Positions 1 through 10,589 of a DNA stretch of 64,000 nt are shown one piece after another (the stretch's first letter is position 1; each line of letters opens with the position of its first letter). Made by a program: the position numbers and the translations under genes. This DNA comes from Nymphaea colorata. Its lineage: Eukaryota > Streptophyta > Magnoliopsida > Nymphaeales > Nymphaeaceae. The stretch is from assembly GCF_008831285.2 (NCBI RefSeq), contig NC_045143.1, positions 9,559,503 through 9,623,502 on the forward strand, in the 5' to 3' direction. The notes below the pieces were generated by a model. It had not been told where the DNA came from. It searched no databases and saw only the letters and a list, made by a program, of their open reading frames with translations.

Positions 1-1094
1 TATGTGCATCTATGCACACATGATGATCCCCCTATCTTTCTCTCTCTATGCTTTCACTTTCCATTTTACAAATTTTCATATGTGCATGAATGCATATGTA
101 CATGTGCTCTATTTCCTCTCTTTCGAATATTTTATTCCTCTTTTCAAGACAAATATCTTCCTTTACAAAATGTCTTATACATACCCATATATACTTATGT
201 ATATTTTTCTTTTCCTCTAAAACCTTTCTTTCTCTTCAAATCAATATATCTTTTTCTCTTAAGCTTTTATATATGTGTATATGTGATGGTATGTGCACAT
301 ATATGCACATATTTCTCTATCTCTCTCTCTCTTTCTTTTCATAAGAGTGTTTTATCTCTTGTATTCTTTTTAAAATTCTCCTCTCATAATCTTTTATTTA
401 TCGACTTCATTAAGACCACAAACCAAGTAATGACCTAATATTGAAATCATGTTTGATGTTCTACAATCCCAATCCCCTTTCAAAAACTTTTCCATATTAT
501 ATACAATAATTATAAAAACAAAATCTTAGATGTATGTTATAGTATGAATGAGACTTTAGATGAATGTCATAGTAGGAATGCCTTATTATCTTCAAATCAT
601 ATAGGATGAATGCATCATTGTATTCACATTCACTTAATATCAAAAATGAGCACAATCATATTTCTAAAAGAACTTAAGCAAGATGAGATGAAGCTCTAAG
701 TAGGTGGTAACCAAATTAGAGCAAAAGCTCAAACCTACTTAAAATCTTAAGAGGACACTAAAGTGATTTTGAAATGATTTTCCAAGCTTTTCAAATGATA
801 TTCACTATGATTTCTCAATTCTAGTTTTCCCCAAACATTTCACATTCTCAAGTAATTCTTCAAAAACCATTTCAAAAATTTGAAACATCAATCTTTCAAC
901 ATTTTTCTCAAACACTACACCGCATATAGAATCAAAAAGATGTTTAAGTTAAAACGAAATGTATCAATGATAAACGTAGCCCTTGGGTTGATTACCCCCG
1001 TTAAAGGCACCAGGAATGGTCGATCCTCGTACCGATGGGCGAATCCCTTTCTTTCCTATTTCAAAACAAAGTCTCATTTTTCTAGAGCACTCCA
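1..1094 (+). mobile_element. LTR-type repeat, 3' portion entering from the left edge
   Basis: No gene is seen here. This stretch is the reverse complement of roughly 5556-6640, matched block by block: the CT-rich tract with TTTCTCTCTCTATGCTT, the run of TATGTGCA-like words, and a block near 960-1100 with a conserved GGTCGATCCTCG-type segment. The shared homology stops at about 1094, after TCTAGAGCACTCCA, where the partner has TCTAGAGCACTTCA. That agrees with an LTR end (…CA). The sequence immediately beyond is LINE-derived and carries no primer-binding site, so this is more likely a solo LTR or a 3' LTR than a 5' LTR. The other end lies outside the window. Family not determined. Confidence 0.5.
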
Positions 1095-1164
1095 AAATCA
1101 ATGAAAATTTTGGTATGCAAACAAACACACATCATAACTTTATCTACCCAAGCCAAGCAGAACC

Positions 1165-2600
1165 CTAGATGAATGAGAGAGTCTTAAGAAAGGCCCAACT
1201 TACTCTGTCATAGGCTTTGGAAAAATTTATTTTAAAGCAAATGTTGTTCCGTCGAAGCCCCTCAAGCAAGTGTGTACATTCATGAGCAAAGGTAATATTT
1301 TCTGTGATTGATCGGCTCAAAAGGAAAACACATTGGTTCTTGCTAATGACTTTCTGTAGTCTTCTTTTCATACGGTTAGAAAGAAATTTATAGATAATCT
1401 TGCACAACACGTTGCATAAAACAATAGGCCTGAGATCGCCAACTCTACAGAGCCCATCTTTTTTAGGAATAAGGGTAATATAATTTCGATTTATTTTTAT
1501 GACGAGTTTTCTAATGATCAAGAAACTATTGATAACCTATAGTAAATCATGTCCAACTATGTTCTAATGGTGCTGATAGAAAGATGATGGGAAACCATCT
1601 GGACCCAGTGTTCCCATCCTGAGAGAATACCACGTGCTTCACCTCCCCAAGAGTGGCTGGGAGAAGAAAACTAGCATTATCCTCTACCGACAGTCGAAGG
1701 ACATCAGCCTTCTTGTTCAGACTGCAGCCTGAGCCCTCCTCATAACCAAGAAGATCACAAAAGAACTCCTCACATATTGTTGTAATATCATTCACTTCAT
1801 TAACTCTAATACCCTCATACTAGATAAAGAATTCTTCGTTCTACGACATTTAACCACTGACAAATAGTAAGCTGAATTATGATCACCTTCAGCCATCCAC
1901 TTGACACGAGCTCTTTGCCTCCATAAGCCATCTTCCTCTTCAAGGGAAGCCTGCAGTTCCTCTCTGATCAAAAGTTCGTGATTTCTGTCTCTGATAGTAG
2001 AATCCAATTCAAGAGATTGGACTTTGTCAAGTTCATCATGTAGTGCCTTAATACAGATTGAGATGTCACCCACACAATCCCTAGCTCATCTAGAAAGAGT
2101 AGATCAAGTGGATTCCATCTTTTTAATCACCTTGACAAGGGGGCATCCAAAAACATGTGAATTTCTTGGACAAGGTATTTGCACTGTGGTCTTCTGGCTC
2201 AAAGGTGGGCATATATGAATTGAGCAAACCTTTTAGAAGGGTTAAGAGTGAAACATGTTGCCTCTCTGAGAGGTGAGTGTTTAGAAGTTGATCTAGGGAG
2301 AACCCGCAGATCAATAGCACTGCCCATTGAACCTTCTAGACATCATAATAAAGGGCCCAGTTTAGTTCGCACAAAATTTCACTCACCCCTTGTCTTGCTA
2401 TTGCACCATGTGAACCTACGATTAGGATCAGACAATGGAAACATATGGCAGTTCGAAACAAACCTATTGAAACTAGAGGAAGAATTTAGATTAGGCTGGC
2501 ACCCTGTTTTGTCTGACCTATACAACATAGCATTGAAATCTTCGACCAGTAAAATCAGACCTTGGAAGGCTGAGATAATGTTCTGCAAATTCATGAATGC
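1165..2600 (-). pseudogene. LINE ORF2 remnant: endonuclease and reverse transcriptase start
   Basis: At 2594-2379 the words LVEDFNAML, DKTGCQPN and FTWCNSKTRG match the AP-endonuclease core (GDFN and FTW.N). At 2073-1792 and 1795-1547 lies the usual linker before the polymerase. At 1521-1165 the words LIPKKDG, LRPIVLCNVLCKII and INFSKAYDRVSWAFL are the first palm and finger motifs of LINE reverse transcriptase. The catalytic YxDD block is missing because the sequence ends at the neighbouring LTR repeat. The frame changes between these pieces make this a pseudogene. Confidence 0.75.
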
Positions 2601-3210
2601 CCATACTCTTTTTGCATATCACGGAGGAAGATAAATAACCCCAGCAAGAAACTTGGCTTGAGGGTGTTTATCAGTGACCTCCAAAAGAATCCAATACCTA
2701 TGCAGATTAAGAACCAATACAGAAAACTTTTGTTGCTTCCACCCATAGGGTACGAACTACACCGTCGCACATGTCAGCATTGGACATGGTAGCATAAGAG
2801 CCAAGCAATCCAGCATTAATGTGGAGCCAATCAGTATGAATAAGGGTATCAAAAAAAAAAAAAAAAAAAACCAATAGCCTCATCTTGCACAGTGAGAAGC
2901 AAGTCACACCTAGTCGATTGTCTAGCTAGGCTGCAGATATTCCAAGCTAAACAGTTCATTGAGGGGAGAGAGAGGCAGTTACCTGGTCAAGAAGATCACC
3001 TTCACCGACGAGAACAGGAGGGGTACGGGCTTGGCTTGGTGGTGGAGTGTCCAACCGAACCTCTTCTTGGCAGTGGCTAATGCGCTTACTTACGCTTGCC
3101 TGCTGACCTTGCTCGTTCTGGATCAGCAAAGTTGTAGTTAGCGACATTCTGTGTAATTTTCCTACCACCAAATAATTTGCTGCCCCATCCATGGCTTTGG
3201 GTGATACCCC

Positions 3211-4453
3211 CTATTGAGAACAGAACCTTGAAGTTACAGGCTTTTGGGTCAGCATTATCACCAACATCTTGAACATCGTGGGGGACTTTAGCTTGGAGTT
3301 GAGATCTATGCTTGGGAGTCGATTCAAACATGAAACCTGGGGTATATCAGTCGACATAGTATCAAGCCGAGCAAAAGGGTTATCCATATTAGCCACAGGA
3401 CTCTGGTTCCCGGTTGCATGCGTGATAATACCTTTGCCTTTCTCTTTCCCTTTGTTAATGCCATTACTAGGCTCATGGTGGGATTCATTAGCTTGCACTC
3501 TAGTAGTTTGATCCACAATAGGCTTGTCCTCATTGACGCCAATAGTGCTCCTTGTAGGATCCTCATTAACATCATCTAACTCCATTAGAGCTGAGAAATG
3601 ATTTTTGGAGGTAGGTAAAACCTTTTGGCCTTCCACCGTAGGCCCTTTGGGGGGAATTGGTTGCCTTCTCCAAGTCTTTATCATTTGCCACCTCATGTCT
3701 GTAGGTCCCTTGCCAACGGGAATTTTGCTTGGGGCATTTGTCTGGTGGGTGAGAATTTACACCACAATTCCTGCAGAAGCATAACTTCCCTCATATACTA
3801 TGGGTTGGGAAACAGTGTAGCTGTCCTTCTGCACAAACTGAAAATCAGGGGCAAATGGGGGCACTCAGAGGTAGTTCAACTTTAACCTTGGCAAAAACCC
3901 CTCTCTTAATATCTCTGAATTGAATATCCATTTCTAATAGTTCTCCTTGAAGCCCCTTGGCTATGCTGTTGAAAATCCTTTCAGTCCACATATTCAAAGG
4001 CATTTTCGGAAGGCAAATCTATAGTGGGGCAGTGAGTAATGGTTCCATGGTGAGAGGTGGCCCTGGCTGCCACCGGCATGTTACAAGAGTCTTACCTCCA
4101 ACACTCCAAGCATGCTTCTGAAGGATACATTGTAGTTGCTGTTTATCCTCAACCCTAACGAGAAAGGTGCCACCAGCAAGAATGGTGAACTTTGGTTTTG
4201 CTCTACCTGCCCATTTTCTGGTTACTTCCAGAAACACAATGGAGAAGTTGGTGTGCTCAGTAGGAGAGGAGCCTTGCAGCCGAGCTAGTGCCACCCATTG
4301 GAACGAGTGATTCATCTCTTCATATGCTTCTTTAGGAATAAAAATCTTGAATCTGCCATCCTTAAACCTCCACATCCAGAGGGTGCTCTTGCTGACCACC
4401 AACAGATGTCTCTCTGGTAACCATTGATGCTCATGAGTGCTCACTGCACCCAT
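3211..4453 (-). pseudogene. LINE ORF1 remnant: DUF4283-like domain plus zinc knuckle
   Basis: The upstream part (4453-4019, 144 codons open) reads as the nucleic-acid-binding N-terminal domain found in plant LINE ORF1 proteins, with words such as FLVRVEDKQQLQCILQKHAW and VTCRWQPG. A frame change follows, then C-R-N-C-G-V-N-S-H-P-P-D-K-C at about 3790-3745, a retroviral-type zinc knuckle. After it comes a low-complexity, charged segment (3696-3211). In intact elements ORF1 coats the element RNA. Here the frame is broken at least once between the two domains, so no full protein can be made. Confidence 0.7.
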
Positions 4454-4690
4454 GTTCGGATTGAATAAAAGGGGGCAATGGTGTGGGAAGGCCCCTATCT
4501 GGTGGTTCCCCTTTACCTGATAGAGGTGATACTATCCTTGGCAAAGGTGGAAAATCCTCTCTGGATGCCATCAGCGTCTCGATGCCCCTTGGACCCTCCT
4601 CCAACCCAACGCGAGGGAGAGAGAGGACCCTCGCACTGCTGAAACCCTAGCAGACGTTGTCCCACCTCAACCACCTGAGATTTGAAATTG

Positions 4691-5555
4691 AAAGTGACCC
4701 ACTAGTGGCTGCCGTAAATGCCATTAAGTTGAAAACCATAGGGTAAGCTGGAAATTTAAGATACATGGGGTGACCTAAATGCCATTGGTGCATGGGACTG
4801 TGTGGGATGCAAAAAGTGCCACGTTTGGAGTTTTAGAAAATTTTAATATTTGAATTTTTATTCGTAAAACAATTCACTTGTTTTTCACAAAACCCCCAAA
4901 GTCATATGTTTATACCTTCAAGGTTATGGTTTGTTTGAGGGATCTGGGTGGACACGTGGCATAACCTTTAACTCAACGCTTGCAACCATTTGTAACATAG
5001 AGAAATAATACACTGAAATGTGATAGTGACCACAGAATTCAAACCTACTTTTCGTGGATGTCAAACCAACTTAGTGGAATTCATAAAGTGGCTGATTCAC
5101 TTCCAACTTGATTATGTTCATCTTGGACGAATTATGACTCTGCTGTTGTGTTAGAGCAAGTAACATTGAGAGTCTGTTCGGCAACAATGAATCTACTTAA
5201 AAAATTTAGGGAAGATTTATATAACGCTTTCTATGGTCTTCCACAAATCTGTCATAAATTTTTGGCCATATTGATGGAACAGTTACATGAATTTGCTAAA
5301 CTGGCCCTAAAGGACTGCTGGGTAAGTGACGACTTTTGCTATTTGGTGCAGTTAATCAAATTCTCACCTGAGTTCCCACAATGCTTCCTATAAATTTTGA
5401 GAATTTACTTCTTGCAAGTCCCATCTCCTTGTTTTCTTAGTGGGTGTTTACATCTATTCATCTGTTTTTTCTTTTTGGTTGTTCCTTGAACTGATTTTTG
5501 AATAGGTTTCTTATGGGAAGGCTTTAATAGAGTTTCTTTGGAAGGCTACTGGAAT
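4691..5555. other. No gene recognised
   Basis: AT-rich sequence upstream of the LINE 5' end. The longest open frame here (5148-5393, 81 codons) has no domain I recognise and no supporting context. Nothing else is supported. Confidence 0.5.
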
Positions 5556-7084
5556 TGAAGTGCTCTAGAAAAAAGAGTTTTGTTTTGAAAATGAGAAAAA
5601 GCGACTCACCCGTCTATACGAGAATCGACCATTCCCGATGTCTTCACCGAGGGTAATCAATCCAAGGGTTTTACTTATTCTTGATGCATTTCGTTTTGGC
5701 TTGAACATCTTTTTCATTCTATATACGATGTAGAAGAATATTTAAAGTTTGATGTCTCAAACATTTGAAAAGGTTCTTAAAGAATTACTTGAGAATGTGA
5801 AATATTTTAGGGAAAACTAAAATTGAAAAGTCACTGTAAATATCATTTAGAAAGCTTAGGAAATCATTTTGAAGTCATTTTAGTATTCTCTTAAGACTTT
5901 AAGTAGGTTTGAGATTTTGCTCTAATTCGCTTACCACCTAGTTAGAGTTCCACCTCATCTTGCTTAAGTTATTTAGAGAGGTGGATAAGTGAAATTAAAT
6001 GAGTGAGAATGCATGAATGCATTGATCCTATATGATTAAAAGAAAGTAATTCATTCCTGCCACAACATTCATCTAGAAATATTTCTACCATAACAAACAT
6101 TTAAGATTTTTGTTTTGGTAACTATCATATATAAAAAGGAAAATTTTTTGAAAATAGATTTGGGTTGTGGACCATCAAGCATGAATTCAATATTGGGTCA
6201 TTACATGATTTTTGGTCTTGATGAAGTTAGTAAGTAAAAAGATCATGAGAGGAAAATGTTAAAAAAGAATGAAAAAGATGAAACTCTCATAAAAATAAAG
6301 AGAGAGAGAGAGAGAGATAGAAAATGTACATATACGTGTACATGCCATCACATATGTGCATATATGAAAATTTGTAAAAAATGATATTGATTTGAATAGG
6401 AAGAGAGATTTTTAGAGGAAAAGAGAAATACACATACGTATACATGTGTATGTATAAGAAATTTCGTGGAAAAATAAAATATTCAAAAGAGAGGAAATAG
6501 AAACCATGCATATACGCACTCATGTCCATATGAAATTTTGTAAAATAAAATGTGGAAGCATAGAGAGAGAAAGATAAAGGGAATCATTATGTGCACATAT
6601 ATGTATATAACATGTATATACATACGTGTCTTCATGAAATTCGAAATCATGAAATGGCTTAAAATAACCGACTTCAAGTTTGATGTTGGCCGGAGGGGAG
6701 TTTGAACTTATGTAAGAGTCCAAGCTAAGTCTCCAAGGCCATATTAGAAAGGGTTTTTTGAAAATATTTTGGAAAGCATGATTTCAAATATTTTTTGTAT
6801 ATGAATATAAAACATAGTTACTTAGTTTGTTACAAGGGAATATGTTTATTCCACTGTTGGGTATAGAAGAAAACTAAACCACACGATAAGTGTCATTAGG
6901 GTTTCTAATAGGAAGATTAAAAAAAAAACTAGCGCAAGATGACGAGTAAATGTATATTAAAAAAAACTAGCCCCAACCTCAAAAATCAACATGAAAATAA
7001 AGTGTCCACAAACCACACTTTCATTCTCACCATGCATTCACATATAGATAACTATGCATGGTTAATATCTTAAAGCAACACAAT

Positions 7085-7590
7085 ATTCAAGGAAAGAAAG
7101 AGAACATGATTCAATCCTAAAAATGAAATATTGTCTCATTTTCTCATGCTCCCGGTGCACTCGAGCATAGTCTCTTGACTCTAAAAGAGAAATTGAGAGC
7201 TATCTCATATGATCATGGGGAGATGAAGAAGAGATGAAAGAAAAGCATCACAACAATACCACATTAAAGAAAAGATAGAACATGATGTAATAAAAAAATG
7301 AAATAACATCTCTTATGCTCTCGGTGTACTCGAGCATAGTTTCTTGACTCTAAAATAGAGATTGAGGGCTATCTCATATAGCCATTGGGAGATTAAGAGG
7401 AGAGGAGAAGCAAATCAATACTATATATATATATATATATATATAAAAGAGATAGCATGATTCAATCATGAAATGAAATATTGCTTCACCTTCTCATGCT
7501 TCCGGTGCACTCGAGAATAGTTTATTGACTCTGAAATAGAGATTTTAGAGATATCTTGTATGACCATGGAGAGGGATGTTGATTACATAC
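7085..7590 (-). repeat. Tandem repeat, about 170-180 bp period, nearly three units
   Basis: The block CATGCT(C/T)(C/T)CGGTG(C/T)ACTCGAG recurs at about 7145, 7314 and 7495. Each time it is followed by AATAG(or CATAG)T.T.TTGACTCT and an ATCTC.TAT stretch, and preceded by ATGATTCAAT and ATGAAATA words. The second unit is lengthened by a (TA)n tract at 7422-7444. It lies inside the LTR-type repeat and is probably an LTR subrepeat. Confidence 0.75.
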
Positions 7591-8084
7591 CTCTAATAAG
7601 AATGATTTTGGGGAAAATGATCATCCCTTGCTTGGAATGATCTTTGACTCACCTTTAATAGAGCTTCAAGGTGATGAAGATGAGGCCTCCAAGAAATCTT
7701 TGGTGCTCCCTTGAAGAGTTGTAGCTTACTCCAAGTTGAAAAAGAAGAATGAGAAGAAAAGAATAAGGAGGAAAATAGAGGAAGAGAGCTTAAAACTCTA
7801 AGTCTTTAAGTGAAAATACACTAGAGTTTCTCCTAGCTCATGCCCAAGAGAGAAGATTGTGGGGTATTTATAGAGAGTTTTGGAGCCAAAACTCAAAATT
7901 TTAATTTTTTGAATTTCACAGTATTTTCATTCAAATTTCAAAGAATTTTGAATTATTTCCAAATTTGTTTTTTTTTTTTACTAAATGTGATTGGCCATTA
8001 GCCCTGCAAACACCTCTTTGAGCAGGACTATTGTCCACCCAAGAGGCCTAAAACTGCCCTTGGGAAGCAGTTTTATCAATGAAA

Positions 8085-8360
8085 TGGGGCCTACGCCGTT
8101 TGCAGGCCCCGGCTCAGCCACAGACTCGCGGTAGGCATGCGTTAGTGAACAGCGTGTGGCAGCGTGCTGCACGTTTCTGCGCACGTAGTCGCAAACACGA
8201 TTGCTCATCGCACGGTGCACGAGATCTCGCTCGGCGCATGAGATTGCGCTCGATGCACGATTGCACGTCTCTCAGCACACAAGCACGTGGGATCACGCGT
8301 CTCTCAGCGCGCATCATGCGGCCCGCGTTTGCATGCGATTTTATATCGCGCGTGCCTCTC
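8085..8360. other. CpG-rich patch inside the LTR-type repeat
   Basis: This roughly 275-bp stretch is dense in CG dinucleotides (GCGCGC, CGCACG, CGATGCACGATTGCACG, repeated TCTCAGC) within a strongly AT-rich, CpG-poor neighbourhood. Open frames exist on both strands (8079-8372 plus, 8317-8114 minus), but neither protein has a recognisable domain, and high-GC sequence makes long open frames by chance. It may be a retained GC-rich part of the LTR. Confidence 0.5.
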
Positions 8361-8711
8361 CTTTTTTTTTAATTTTATGATAAAAATCCATTTTTTGTTT
8401 AATTGATTAAAAAATTGTATAAAATTGATTTTTTGTATCAAAAGAGTGGTCGTTTTGTTTTGAGTTTCTGGAACATATTTTGGTGCAGGAACAAAGCATA
8501 AGACACGAGAGCGGTTTGTGCACATGCGCGCAATACTGATAGATTCAAATTTTTTCATCTTGAACTTGATTTTTTATTTTGAGTTAGAAATGCTTGATTT
8601 GGATCTGAATTTATGTTTAAAAATTCACCTTAGATCGAATAGCAGCAAATTTGTTTTGGGTCTAGGATTAAATCCAAATACAGTATTTTTTGAAAATTTT
8701 GGGTGATAACA

Positions 8712-9350
8712 CTGCACTCACTCTGATAGACTATAAGACAAGAGGGAACTCATACTGCTGGACAATTTTCATTGAATGACATTCTTCATTATTCAAAAAA
8801 TGATATGAACTTTTCTTTTTTTGGAAGAAAAATGGCATACAATTCAACCTTGATGTTCTTAAACAACCAAAAAAAGAGTGATCTAAGTAATGTCAATCAA
8901 TTATACTTTTGGTAAGCACTTTGAACGATTTGTTTGACTTGAATCTGTGGCCTTCAATATAAACGACAATCCAGCCGATGCTCATATTGACAATAATGTA
9001 ATGGTGCCCATTTCATAGAGCAAAGCAGGTAATATACGTTAGCTTGTGCACCGGCCTTGTGATGCTGCCACGTGGTGGCCAAAAGTTTTGGGGTTCGATA
9101 CACAGATAGAATGATTGTGTCAGTTCGTATTGTGTCAGTTCGTATACACATGTAGTTTTGACCAATATATTATTTTGAAAGAAACGTTTTCATTTTTTTG
9201 TCCAATTATCTCATACACATGTCTTTATCTTATACTCATTATCTCATACTACTGTCATTATCTTATGTTTTTCTCATTACCCTCTATCATTATCAAATAG
9301 TGTGTCATTATCTCGTACCCTTTATCATTATATCTCCTTTTATATATATA
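8712..9350. repeat. Intergenic DNA with a TTATCTCATAC-type repeat
   Basis: No gene is seen. From about 9190 to 9340, words of the form TTATCTCATAC and CATTATC recur many times. The same family recurs at about 13235-13300 (same strand) and, reverse-complemented, at about 32700-32830. Just upstream, TGTCAGTTCGTAT occurs twice in tandem at 9119-9146. Function unknown. Confidence 0.5.
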
Positions 9351-10568
9351 TAGTGGCGGAGCCAGCGTGGGGCAGGCGTGGGCGGCTGCTCACGCCAGCC
9401 AAAAAAACCTCCACAGTTTTGTGGAGCGTCTCTGCCTCATGCCCGTGTTGACGCCATGTTGTTGCCCACGCCAAACATGGATCGGGTCCAACAATTGATC
9501 CAGCTCCAGCCTCCAGAAAACATAAGGCGCACAAATTCACCTGAAAGTTCACCCAATTGATTCTGTCTGCCCACAGCCCGCCCAAATTCACCCAAAAGTT
9601 CGAAACCGAATGATGAAAGTAAAACTGCCGAAGGGCGAAGCCGTGAAGGCGAAGGGGCGAACCGGCGAGTGAAGGGCAAGGCTGCAGGCCCACAACCGCG
9701 CAGTGGTGAGGCGTTTTTTCTCTTGCAATTTTTAGGGTTTTCTTCTTCTTCCCGTCGGCGAGCGTTTTACCCTCTGTCGATAAAGGAGATCGCCTTGCTA
9801 ATCTCTGGCAAATCTTTTCTTTATTTTGCTTTTTTCATCTCTGTCGATAAAGGAGAACGTGAGGTGCATGTTGGTTTTCATCTCTGGCAAATCTTTTCTT
9901 TATTTTGCTTTTTTCTTGGGCTATTTTTTCAATTAGGGCGTCAACTTTTTAAGGGGACCTCTCTGACGGATTTTCTAGGATTTATTTTTCCTAAATGACC
10001 TGCCGATGTCGAGGTTTTCTTTTATTGGATGTGAATATTGTAATTGGTTGGTTGTGGATTAGGGTCTTGTTTCCTTGGTTTTTTGGGCGTTCTGATGAAT
10101 CTGCGATCTTGTTCTTTAATTGGCATTTTTGTTTTTTCTTTTCTTGGGGAGAACTACAAGTATTATCGGTTCATGAGTTCAGGCATTTCTTTTGGTTACG
10201 TGTATGTTGCTGCATACTTGACTCCCAGGATGTTGATGTGTGTTCGTTTTTTTTACTATCGGTCTTCATAGAAGCACCTATCTAGTTCAGAATCCCAGTT
10301 TGGGGCTCTTTTTCCTTTTAGCATTGGGCCTTCTGATTAACTCGCATGAGAACTAAATATGATTTAACTCTTTTTCCTGCGAGCACAAGAACTAAGAACC
10401 ATGGAGAATGTTCCGTGACTTGGCCTGAAACCGTCGTTTAACATCTTCAAGAACAACTCCAATGCTTTGTCATCTCTCCCTGACTTGGCCTGAAGATTTT
10501 TTTTTTTGCTTTAGTTCCAACAGCATGTACTAGTGCCCCATAGTCAAAAATTTCTGACTCCGCCACTG
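9351..10568. mobile_element. hAT-like non-autonomous element, about 1.2 kb
   Basis: The left end TAGTGGCGGAGCCAG and the right end, read in reverse complement, CAGTGGCGGAGTCAG form near-perfect terminal inverted repeats. Both sides are flanked by TATATATA, compatible with an 8-bp target duplication but not provable inside a TA tract. The related sequence near 13300 lacks the insertion. The interior shows no transposase. It contains a direct duplication of about 70 bp (9772-9835 and 9839-9915, sharing CTCTGTCGATAAAGGAGA and a CTCTGGCAAATCTTTTC word) and resembles a 5' UTR in composition. The open frames inside (9669-9998, 9995-10285) are hydrophobic and unrecognised. Confidence 0.6.
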
Positions 10569-10589
10569 TATATATATATATATATATAT

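Larger units (their letters stand above)
1099..4690 (-). mobile_element. Decayed L1-type LINE retrotransposon
   Basis: Read on the minus strand, the pieces appear in LINE order: an ORF1 domain with the plant DUF4283 look (4453-4019), a zinc knuckle of the CX2CX4HX4C type (about 3790-3745), an endonuclease fragment (2594-2379), the linker with W-x-Q-R-A-R and GDHNSAYY words (2073-1792), and the start of reverse transcriptase (1521-1165). Many stops and frame changes separate them, so the copy is dead. The reverse transcriptase breaks off where the LTR-type repeat ending at 1094 begins, so the LINE was probably interrupted there. An A20 run at about 2850 lies inside the endonuclease region, on the strand opposite to a poly(A) tail for this element. 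Confidence 0.8.
5556..8711 (-). mobile_element. LTR-type retrotransposon repeat, about 3.2 kb
   Basis: On the minus strand it would begin TGTTATCACCC (8711) and end CTAGAGCACTTCA (5556), a TG…CA layout. The lower third is homologous in inverted orientation to 1-1094, and the region near 5590-5720 resembles 44005-44160 in the larger element at 43935-48003, which begins TGTTAATACTCC. A minus-strand TATA-like word (CTATAAATACCCC, about 7860) lies where an LTR promoter would be. I see no gag or pol and no second copy beside it, so it is best read as a solo LTR. The 5-bp flanks (GGAAT and CTGCA) do not match, so the boundaries, or insertion as one unit, are not proven. Confidence 0.5.

Noticed and set aside
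7085-7590. CRISPR-like spaced repeat
   Set aside because: Units are about 175 bp, imperfect and contiguous in a plant LTR. There are no short identical repeats with unique spacers, and the genome is eukaryotic.
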